Part shown: piece after piece, positions 1 through 5,309 of the stretch
How the letters are laid out: each line of letters begins with the position of its first letter
Position numbering within the stretch: the first letter of the stretch is position 1
Assembly (NCBI GenBank): GCA_014378125.1
Contig: JACMOG010000803.1
Location: 1 to 9,111, forward strand
Length of the DNA stretch: 9,111 nucleotides
Direction of reading: 5' to 3'
Origin: Vitreoscilla sp.
Lineage (GTDB): Bacteria; Pseudomonadota; Gammaproteobacteria; Burkholderiales; Burkholderiaceae
Position numbers and translations under genes: made by a program
The notes under the pieces: generated by a model
Seen by the model: the letters and a program-made list of their open reading frames with translations, nothing else
Databases searched by the model: none
Told to the model about the DNA's origin: nothing

Positions 1-1
1 C

Positions 2-397
2 GAACCGTCGCCCTCGCCTTCCCCCCTGGTGGCCCAGGCCGTCGTGCCAACGCCGCCGTCCCCGCCTGCTCCCGCTGCCACCCCGGTCGCGGCGCCCGCA
101 CCCGTCGCCCCGCGCACGCTCGCCGAGACCGACATCCAGTTCCTGACGCCGCTCGCGCCGGCCTACTCGCGCATCTCCTTGAAGATGCGCGAGTCCGGCC
201 GGGCCGTGGTGCACATCTTCATCGACGAGTCCGGCCTGCCGCACGACGTCGCCATCGCCACGTCCACGGGCTTCGCCCGCCTCGACGACTCCGCTCTCAC
301 CGCCGTGCGCGCCGCGCGCTTCAAGCCCTGCCGGGCGAACGGCATCCCCGTCTCCGGCTGGGCGTTCATTCCCATCGAATTCGAGCTGCCCAAATGA
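2..397 (+). CDS. Energy transducer TonB family protein, 3' part (5' end outside window)
   Basis: The reading frame is open from base 2 to the TGA at 395-397, so the start lies upstream of the window. The visible part begins with a Pro/Ala-rich linker, as in the periplasm-spanning segment of TonB proteins. A TonB C-terminal domain follows, with the typical features: a stretch like GRAVVHIFIDESGLPHDVAI, then LDDSALTAVRAARFKPCRANGIPV, then a final strand ending in FELPK. TonB proteins anchor in the inner membrane and pass proton-motive energy from ExbB/ExbD to outer-membrane receptors for siderophores and heme. The stop overlaps the hemP start (ATGA), so the two are probably translationally coupled, pointing to iron or heme uptake. 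The N-terminal membrane anchor cannot be seen. The GTG at 29 lies inside the linker and is unlikely to be the true start. The family call is firm; the exact receptor partner is unknown. Confidence 0.88.
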   Translation, partial: EPSPSPSPLVAQAVVPTPPSPPAPAATPVAAPAPVAPRTLAETDIQFLTPLAPAYSRISLKMRESGRAVVHIFIDESGLPHDVAIATSTGFARLDDSALTAVRAARFKPCRANGIPVSGWAFIPIEFELPK

Positions 398-618
398 ACC
401 TGCCCCAATCCATTCCCGCCCGCACCCGCGACGCCATCAACGACGCCGACGCGTTCCAGCGCGGCTTCGTCACCGGCGCCCCGGCGCGCGTCGCCAACGT
501 GCGCAGCATCACCAGCGAGCAGCTGTTCGCCCACTTTCCCGAGGTGCAGATCGCGCATGGCGACGCCGTCTACCGGCTGCGCCAGACCTCGCTCGGCAAG
601 CTCATCCTGACCAAATGA
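394..618 (+). CDS. hemP: Hemin uptake protein HemP
   Basis: This 74-residue protein ends in the conserved HemP core: an SITSEQLFAHFPEVQIAHGD segment followed by YRLRQTSLGKLILTK. The YRLR...GKLILTK ending is the hallmark of the family (Pfam HemP). HemP proteins are small and cytosolic, and are encoded next to heme uptake genes in many proteobacteria. In some species they act as positive regulators of heme receptor expression, but their biochemical role is poorly defined. The first 25 or so residues are not conserved in the family as I know it. The ATG overlaps the tonB stop, and the stop (TGA 616-618) overlaps the next ATG at 615, so three genes are tightly coupled. No heme receptor or heme-degradation gene for uptake follows directly in the window. 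Confidence 0.9.
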   Translation: MNLPQSIPARTRDAINDADAFQRGFVTGAPARVANVRSITSEQLFAHFPEVQIAHGDAVYRLRQTSLGKLILTK

Positions 619-1247
619 CGGCGGCCGCGGGGCAACCCGCGCGCGCCTGGTGGCTCAAGACGCTCTATCGCTGGCACTGGATCAGCTCCGCCATCGCGTT
701 GCTGGGCATGCTGCTGTTCGCGGCCACCGGGCTGACGCTGAACCACGCGGCGCAGATCGAGGCCCATCCGGTGGTGGTCGACCGCCAGGCGCAACTGCCC
801 GCGCCGCTGCTGGCCGCGCAGGCGCCGGCCGTCGGCGAGCGCAAGCACGACGCGCCGCTGCCCGCGCCGCTGGCCGACTGGATCACCGGCGCGCTGCGGG
901 TGGATGTTCGCGGCCGCTCCGCCGAATGGTCGTCCGACGAGATCTACGTGGCGATGCCGCGTCCGGGCGGTGACGCGTGGGTGCGCATCGATCGCGCCAC
1001 CGGCGCGGCCGAGTTCGAGGACACGAACCGCGGCTGGGTCTCCTACCTGAATGACCTGCACAAGGGCCGCAGCGCCGGCACGGCCTGGAGCTGGTTCATC
1101 GACGCCTTCGCCGTCGCCTGCCTCGTGTTCACGCTCACCGGCCTGGTGATCCTCAAGATGCACGCCGGCAACCGGCCCGGCACCTGGCCGCTGGTCGGCC
1201 TGGGCGTGGTGTTGCCAGTGCTGCTGGCCCTTCTCTTCATCCATTGA
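615..1247 (+). CDS. PepSY-associated transmembrane helix protein
   Basis: This 210-residue membrane protein has about three transmembrane segments: roughly residues 22-42, 160-182 and 190-209. A soluble region of about 115 residues lies between the first two. The first helix region, LYRWHWISSAIALLGMLLF followed by TGLTLNHA, and the later NDLHKGR...WSWFIDAFAV...LTGLVIL segment match the PepSY-associated TM family. His21, His44 and His149, near the membrane faces, resemble the conserved histidines that in related proteins are suspected heme or metal ligands. Relatives are often found with DUF2271 proteins and TonB-dependent receptors in iron-related loci and may take part in reducing iron or moving electrons across the membrane; that role is inference. 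The start overlaps the hemP stop (ATGA) and a DUF2271 gene follows 22 bases later, supporting one operon. Confidence 0.85.
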   Translation: MTAAAGQPARAWWLKTLYRWHWISSAIALLGMLLFAATGLTLNHAAQIEAHPVVVDRQAQLPAPLLAAQAPAVGERKHDAPLPAPLADWITGALRVDVRGRSAEWSSDEIYVAMPRPGGDAWVRIDRATGAAEFEDTNRGWVSYLNDLHKGRSAGTAWSWFIDAFAVACLVFTLTGLVILKMHAGNRPGTWPLVGLGVVLPVLLALLFIH

Positions 1248-1269
1248 TTCCTTCCAGGACGCCAACCCG

Positions 1270-1773
1270 ATGCTGACCCGATATTCGTTCGCCCTCACCG
1301 CCGCCGTGACGGCCGTGCCCGCCTTGTCCGCCGAGCTCACGCTGAAGGTGCAGCTGCCGCGCATGGACATCGCCGAATACCACCGCCCGTACCTGGCCGC
1401 GTGGATCGAGAAGGCCTCCGACCAGTCCTACGCCGGCAACGTCGCACTCTGGTACGACGTCAAGAAGCGTGACAACGGCGGCGCGAAGTGGCTCGAGGAG
1501 ATGCGCTCGTGGTGGCGCAAGAGTGGCCACGACACGGCAGTGGTGGACGGCGTCACCGGCGCCACGCGCACCGCCGGCGACCACGCGATCAACCTGCTCG
1601 ACGCCAAGGCCGTCGCCGCGCTGCCCCCCGGCCAGTCGGTGACCACCACGTCCTCCTCGGTGCGTCCGATGCGCGTGGTGTTGCGCAGCGTGACGCCCTT
1701 GGCCAGGTCGCTCTCGAGCGTCGACGTGAACATGTCCATCTTCACGTGGTCGAAGTCGCTGTTCAGGCCGTAG
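1270..1773 (+). CDS. DUF2271 family periplasmic protein, 3' end replaced by antisense receptor sequence
   Basis: The open frame codes for 167 residues, but only the first 120 or so look genuine. Residues 1-21 form a signal peptide ending ALSA. The segments RPYLAAWIEKASDQ, ALWYD, KWLEEMRSWWR and VVDGVTGATRTAGDH are typical of DUF2271 proteins, which are secreted and of unknown function. A normal member continues after the Pro-Gly near residue 121 with a beta-rich end of roughly 40-50 residues. Here the frame instead runs through the reverse complement of a TonB-dependent receptor until a chance TAG. The junction lies at about 1624-1643. The likely ribosome-binding sequence is AGGA at 1256-1259, 11 bases ahead of the ATG. 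The gene belongs to the tonB-hemP-PepSY operon. Loss of the final strands probably makes the product non-functional, though this is inference; it could equally be labelled a pseudogene. Confidence 0.8.
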   Translation: MLTRYSFALTAAVTAVPALSAELTLKVQLPRMDIAEYHRPYLAAWIEKASDQSYAGNVALWYDVKKRDNGGAKWLEEMRSWWRKSGHDTAVVDGVTGATRTAGDHAINLLDAKAVAALPPGQSVTTTSSSVRPMRVVLRSVTPLARSLSSVDVNMSIFTWSKSLFRP

Positions 1774-2513
1774 TAGTTGCTGGGGTCGACGGCCGGGCCG
1801 GGCTTCTGCGCGGGCGTGGTGCCGCTGGCGGCGCCGAACACGTAGCCCTTCAGGCCGAAGGCCGATTACGCCGCCGTCGGGCCGGTTGTCCTGCTGCACG
1901 TGCAGGACGCTGATGGTCTCGCGGGTGGCGGTGCCCAGTCCGAAGGTGGCGGTGGGCGCGATGCCCCAGCGCTTGGCGCGTACCTGGTCGCGGCCCGGCG
2001 TGCCGTCGGCCTGCGCCATCAGGTTCAGGCGCCCGGCGCTGCCCGGCAGCGCCGCCAGCGGGGCGTTGAGGTCGGCCGTCACGCGCTTGCGGTCGGCCGT
2101 GCCGCCGATCAGGTTGATCGAGTCGCCGGTCTGCGTGCTGCCTTCTCGCCCAGTTGCATGGTGACGCCCGGGGTATTGCGCAGCGCCTCGGAGAGCGACG
2201 TGGCGGCCTGCTGCTGAAGCAGCTCCTTCTTGATGACGGTGATCGTCTGCGGCGTTTCGAGGATGGGCTGCGTGAACTTGGGCGACGAGACGACGTCGGC
2301 CTTGTAGTCGTTGTCCTTTTCCGGCGCCGCCGTCACCTTCGTGGTGGGCAGCGTGGTGGCGCCCCGGGCCTGCGAGGCGGGCGCGGCCGGCGTCGCGGCG
2401 GACTGGGCCAGCACGGCACCCGGCAGCGCCAGCGCGGCGGCGGCGAGGGCCAGGGACGAACGATGGCGCGGCTGGCGGTCGGCCGCGTGCTTGCGGCTCT
2501 GGATGTCGGTCAT
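1637..2513 (-). pseudogene. TonB-dependent siderophore receptor, decayed remnant (Fiu-like)
   Basis: Three pieces of one receptor can be read. Piece A (2513 to about 2145) has a signal peptide ending GAVLA, a linker, and plug sequence including ETPQTITVIKKELL, LSEALRNTPGVTMQLGE. Piece B (about 2142 to 1864), in another frame, continues STQTGDSI, then jumps to GTADRKRVTADLNAPL, then LNLMAQADG, RWGIAPTATFGLGT and HVQQDNRPDGGV. Piece C (about 1862 to 1637), back in the first frame, reads FGLKGYVFGAASG, NYYGLNSDFDHVK, DMFTSTLESDLAKGVTLRNT and RIGRTEEDVVVTDW. The plug motifs expected between GDSI and GTADRK (RGFD, VDGIRD, VEVVKGP) are absent. The rest of the beta-barrel, including the C-terminal Phe/Trp strand, is missing. 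Damage therefore includes one internal deletion, two frameshifts and a 3' truncation. The best family match by eye is the catecholate receptor group. A sequencing or assembly error could explain some lesions but hardly all. Confidence 0.85.
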
Positions 2514-2627
2514 GGATCTCTGCTCCGAACGAGGGCTTGGGACGTGTCGGCTGGCGTCCTGCGGCCCGTGTTCGAACGGGATCCTTCGGGAGATGCTGGC
2601 GGGGTCAGGGACTGATAGGCGTCAATC

Positions 2628-2650
2628 GAGAATGCCAACGATTCTCATTA
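2628..2650 (-). promoter_or_regulatory. Candidate Fur box upstream of the receptor remnant
   Basis: Read on the - strand, the site contains TAATGAGAAT, CGTTGGC and ATTCTC. GAGAAT and ATTCTC form a perfect 6-base inverted repeat with a 7-base spacer. This resembles Fur-binding sites (consensus built from GATAAT/ATTATC half-sites; GAGAAT/ATTCTC is a common variant). It lies about 115 bases ahead of the receptor start at 2513, as expected for an iron-repressed siderophore receptor promoter. It also lies 136 bases upstream of the SWIB gene on the other strand, but that gene has no iron link. Fur binding is inferred from the sequence pattern only. Confidence 0.62.
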
Positions 2651-2785
2651 CGTAAGTCAAACTTGCCTCACACACAGCAACATGCGGGCGTGCTACCACA
2701 GGAATGGCTCGCAAGCCGGCACACGAGCGAAGCGCGGACAGCGTATGCTCGCGGCCTTTCCGAACCCGAGAGGATGAACTCCACC

Positions 2786-3046
2786 ATGGCAACCGAAGCA
2801 ACCAAGACCTCCGCTTTCATGAAGGCCCTGAAGCCGAGCCCCGCGCTCGCCGCGATCGTCGGCACCGAGCCGCTGCCGCGCACCGCCGTCACCAAGGCGC
2901 TGTGGGACTACATCAAGGCGCACAACCTGCAGAATCCGGCCAACAAGCGCAACATCCTGTGCGACGCCAAGCTCAAGGCCGTCATGGGCAAGGACGAAGT
3001 CACGATGTTCGAGATGACCGGCCTGGTCGGCAAGCACCTGAGCTGA
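2786..3046 (+). CDS. SWIB/MDM2 domain-containing protein
   Basis: This 86-residue protein is almost entirely a SWIB/MDM2 fold: FMKALKPSPALAAIVG, then PRTAVTKALWDYIKAHNLQN, then KRNILCDAKLKAVMGKDEVTMFEM. SWIB domains are known from eukaryotic chromatin-remodelling complexes and MDM2. Short stand-alone versions occur in chlamydiae and many proteobacteria, where their role is unclear; a DNA- or nucleoid-associated function has been suggested for some. The ATG at 2786 gives the usual start (MATEATK) and has AGAGG/AGGA 11-12 bases upstream. An in-frame ATG at 2774 would add four residues but has its purine-rich sequence directly against the codon. The frame is open further upstream, but that part is not protein-like. 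The gene appears to be transcribed alone. Confidence 0.9.
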   Translation: MATEATKTSAFMKALKPSPALAAIVGTEPLPRTAVTKALWDYIKAHNLQNPANKRNILCDAKLKAVMGKDEVTMFEMTGLVGKHLS

Positions 3047-3346
3047 TCGCGCTGCGGCCGCGCGCCTCGCGCGCGCGGCGGTCGTCCTGCGGTCAGTCGC
3101 AGGTATGACGCACTGGCGCGGGCGCCCTGCCCGCCGCCGCCTGGAGCGCCGCCTCGGCGCGAAACCGGGCACGTCGATTGCCGCAAATGGGCCGCTCGGC
3201 CTGTAGATATCACGACTGTTCCAGAACCGGATTGCCACATCGGCAAATCCATGCGTGGCAGCAGTATTTACCGCAGGCCGCGTGCATCCAACCCATGAGT
3301 TGTTCATGCTCCGGGGAAAGCGCCTGAAACTCCTGCCCGACCGTCG
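3047..3346. other. Non-coding stretch between the SWIB gene and the LpxO-like gene
   Basis: No credible gene was found in these 300 bases. The first part is very GC-rich and holds the 3057-3079 hairpin. The second half (about 3180-3346) is more AT-rich than the surroundings and probably carries the promoter of the LpxO-like gene. It includes a small inverted repeat TTGCC-ACATC-GGCAA at 3232-3246 and a related ATTGCCGCAAAT at 3177-3188. No convincing -35/-10 pair could be set. Confidence 0.55.
3057..3079 (+). terminator. GC-rich hairpin after the SWIB gene, possible terminator
   Basis: GCCGCGCGC (3057-3065) pairs perfectly with GCGCGCGGC (3071-3079) around a 5-base loop, CTCGC. It begins 11 bases after the SWIB stop codon. 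There is no T-run after the stem, so it is not a classical intrinsic terminator. It may still stabilise the mRNA 3' end or act as a factor-assisted terminator. Stems like this also arise by chance in GC-rich DNA. Confidence 0.4.
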
Positions 3347-4342
3347 ATGATCACGCTCACCGTTCTCGCCATATACCTCGGCTGCATATTGACGGTGCAC
3401 CTGCGCGGCCGCGTCCGCCACAGTTTCTGGGGCCAGGTCTTCGACCATTCCGGCCTGCTCGCCCCGATCAACGTGTTCCTGTACGCTTTCTCCGCCGTAC
3501 CGAACAAGCCATATATCGCCACCAGCGAGTTTCCCGAACTCGAGCCGCTTCGCGCGCACGCCGACACGATCCGCGCCGAGGGCCTGGCGCTGATGGCGCA
3601 AGCCCGGATGAAGTCGCCCGACCAGAGGGACGACGCGGGATTCAATTCCTTCGCCAAGTCGGGCTGGAAGCGCTTCTACCTGAAGTGGTATGACGACGCC
3701 CATCCTTCGGCACAACGACTATGCCCCCGCACGACCGAGTTGCTGGCCGGCATACCCAACGTCAGCGCCGCGATGTTTGCCACGCTGCCACCCGGCGCCG
3801 TGCTCAATCCCCACCGGGATCCCTATGCCGGGTCGATGAGATACCACCTGGGCCTCGTCACGCCCAACAATGATGGCTGCAACATCGTCGTCGACGGACA
3901 ACCCTACAGCTGGCGCGACGGCGAAGGGGTGATATTCGACGAGACCTTCATCCACGCGGCCGAGAATCGAACCGACGTCGAGCGCCTGATACTCTTCTGC
4001 GACGTCGAGCGGCCAATGCGTGCGGGGTTCGCGCGGCGTTTCAACCACTGGTTCGGGCGCCACGTCGTGGCGGCGGCCGCCTCTCCCAACGAGCCGGGCG
4101 ATCGCACGGGCGTCATCAACCGCCTGTTCTTCCTGTCCGACCGCGCCGGCCAGCTGCGCCGCCGCTACAAGGCCTGGAACCGCACCGCCTATCGCCTCAC
4201 CAAGGCCGGGCTGACGGGGGGGCTGGTCGGGGCCCTGGTGGTTCCCTCATCGGTGCGGACGATCCAGCACGCAATGTCCGCGAAGGCCGGGGGGCACGCC
4301 ACCGACGATCGCGGCCGCGCGCCTGCGCCATCGCTCAACTGA
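3347..4342 (+). CDS. lpxO: LpxO-like Fe(II)/2-oxoglutarate lipid A hydroxylase (aspartyl/asparaginyl beta-hydroxylase family)
   Basis: The 331-residue protein starts with a membrane anchor (residues 2-18) followed by HLRGRVRHSFWGQ and DHSGLLAPINVFLYAFSAVP, a layout typical of LpxO. The catalytic double-stranded beta-helix has His156-x-Asp158 in NPHRDPYAGSMRYHLGL and the second iron ligand His203 in FDETFIHAAEN. Arg213 in VERLILF is the likely 2-oxoglutarate ligand. LpxO enzymes hydroxylate the 2-position of a secondary acyl chain of lipid A at the inner membrane, using O2, Fe(II) and 2-oxoglutarate. The protein runs about 30 residues longer than the usual 300 or so, ending in a low-complexity tail. 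The start matches the family N-terminus, although no strong ribosome-binding site precedes it. Related aspartyl/asparaginyl hydroxylases are the main alternative, so the substrate is inferred. It appears to be transcribed alone. Confidence 0.85.
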   Translation: MITLTVLAIYLGCILTVHLRGRVRHSFWGQVFDHSGLLAPINVFLYAFSAVPNKPYIATSEFPELEPLRAHADTIRAEGLALMAQARMKSPDQRDDAGFNSFAKSGWKRFYLKWYDDAHPSAQRLCPRTTELLAGIPNVSAAMFATLPPGAVLNPHRDPYAGSMRYHLGLVTPNNDGCNIVVDGQPYSWRDGEGVIFDETFIHAAENRTDVERLILFCDVERPMRAGFARRFNHWFGRHVVAAAASPNEPGDRTGVINRLFFLSDRAGQLRRRYKAWNRTAYRLTKAGLTGGLVGALVVPSSVRTIQHAMSAKAGGHATDDRGRAPAPSLN

Positions 4343-4403
4343 GCCTTCGCGCAACGGGCCGACGTCACGCTCTTCCACGCCGTACGGCGCATTGTTCCGC
4401 TAC

Positions 4404-4419
4404 GATCCTGTCCAGGATC
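4404..4419. promoter_or_regulatory. Perfect 16-base palindrome upstream of the heme oxygenase gene
   Basis: GATCCTG-TC-CAGGATC is a perfect 7-base inverted repeat with a 2-base centre, lying 30 bases before the TTG start. It could be an operator for a dimeric regulator. In RNA it could form a 6-base stem with a GTCC loop. A TACGAT hexamer at 4401-4406 that overlaps its left arm could serve as a -10 element, but no good -35 accompanies it. Its function is unknown. Confidence 0.4.
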
Positions 4420-4449
4420 CGCTTCCAATGTCCCTGTGACAACCGCCCC

Positions 4450-5265
4450 TTGAGCTCCGAGACTTCCCTTGCCGAACTGCGCCTGACCACCCGTGCCGAG
4501 CACGACCGCATCGAGCGCCTGCTGCGCCTGACGGAGGCCATGCCCCTGGAGCGCTATGCCGCCATCCTGTGCGGCTTCGACGCGTTCCTGCGCGTCTGGG
4601 TGCCGCGCATCCACGCGGCGCTGCCGGAGCGCCTGCAAGGCTGGTTCCGGCCGCGCCGGCGCGGCGGCTTCGCCAGCGCCGACGTCGAGTGGCTGCGCTC
4701 GGTAGGCGGCCTCGAGCTGGTCGACCTGGACGCCCGCGCGGCCGCCGCGTTGCCGCTGGGCGAGTTGTCCGAGGTGCTGGGATCGTTGTACGTGATCGAA
4801 GGTTCCGCGCTGGGCGGCCGGGTCATCGCACCGCAGCTCAAGCGCACGTTGGGGTTGGCGCAGGGCCGCGGCGCCAGCTATTTCCATGGATTCGGCGGGG
4901 AGACGGGCGTGATGTGGAACAACTTCCGGGTGTTGACGGCGCTCGAGCTCGGCGACTCGTCGCGCGCCACCGTGCTGGCCTGCCTGAGCGCCAAGCGCAC
5001 GTTCGGCGCGTTGATCGAGCTGTTCGCGCCACTGGACGGCGCAGACGACACCCTGCCCGCCTCGGCCGCCGCGCCGCAGCACATCGCGCCGGCGCTGCTG
5101 ATGGCGTATGGCGAGGACGATCCCGACGCCACGCGTCCGGCCCCCCTGGAACCCGACCACATCGACATCCCCGTCGACGAGCCCGAGGAAGGCGACACGG
5201 TGTTCGACATTCCCCTCGACGAGCCGGGCGACGGCAGCCTGGACACGCAGCCATTGCCGCTTTGA
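4450..5265 (+). CDS. bphO: Biliverdin-producing heme oxygenase (BphO type)
   Basis: The protein opens LAELRLTTRAEHDRIERLL, with His18 as the proximal heme ligand. It contains the distal-helix signature GSLYVIEGSALGGRVIAPQL (residues 111-130) and the later FHGFGGETGVMWNNF segment, all typical of bacterial heme oxygenases. These enzymes cleave heme to biliverdin, CO and iron in the cytosol. The bacteriophytochrome gene begins 44 bases downstream, so the biliverdin probably becomes its chromophore. The start is TTG at 4450: the next ATG (4540) would remove His18, and no ATG or GTG lies in frame upstream for at least 70 bases. No clear ribosome-binding site is visible, suggesting weak translation. 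The family usually ends near residue 200-220. Here an acidic, proline-rich tail continues to residue 271 with a repeated DIP[VL]DEP motif (residues 239-245 and 253-259). Confidence 0.93.
   Translation: MSSETSLAELRLTTRAEHDRIERLLRLTEAMPLERYAAILCGFDAFLRVWVPRIHAALPERLQGWFRPRRRGGFASADVEWLRSVGGLELVDLDARAAAALPLGELSEVLGSLYVIEGSALGGRVIAPQLKRTLGLAQGRGASYFHGFGGETGVMWNNFRVLTALELGDSSRATVLACLSAKRTFGALIELFAPLDGADDTLPASAAAPQHIAPALLMAYGEDDPDATRPAPLEPDHIDIPVDEPEEGDTVFDIPLDEPGDGSLDTQPLPL
5164..5235 (+). repeat. Tandem near-repeat coding the acidic tail of the heme oxygenase
   Basis: Two similar DNA segments begin at 5164 and 5206, 42 bases (14 codons) apart. They code for DIPVDEPEEGD and DIPLDEPGDG. Codon choice is nearly the same in both copies, including the central TCGACGAGCC, which suggests an internal duplication. 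The repeats are acidic and proline-rich and lie outside the catalytic fold. Confidence 0.6.
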
Positions 5266-5309
5266 ACGATAGGTCGCGGCGCCGACGCGATTGATGTTGA
5301 AATGGATCG

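Noticed and set aside
1237..2082. Long - strand open frame of 281 codons
   Set aside because: Only its first 73 or so codons are real receptor sequence. After about 1864 it leaves the receptor frame and reads an arginine/histidine-rich shadow. It is treated as part of the pseudogene.
2537..2785. Upstream extension of the SWIB reading frame
   Set aside because: The extra 79-83 residues are not protein-like, and the frame crosses the receptor promoter and Fur-like site. The ATG at 2786 fits the family start.
3232..3246. Inverted repeat TTGCC-N5-GGCAA as an operator
   Set aside because: The arms are only five bases long and there is no matching promoter. It is mentioned only in the description of the non-coding stretch.
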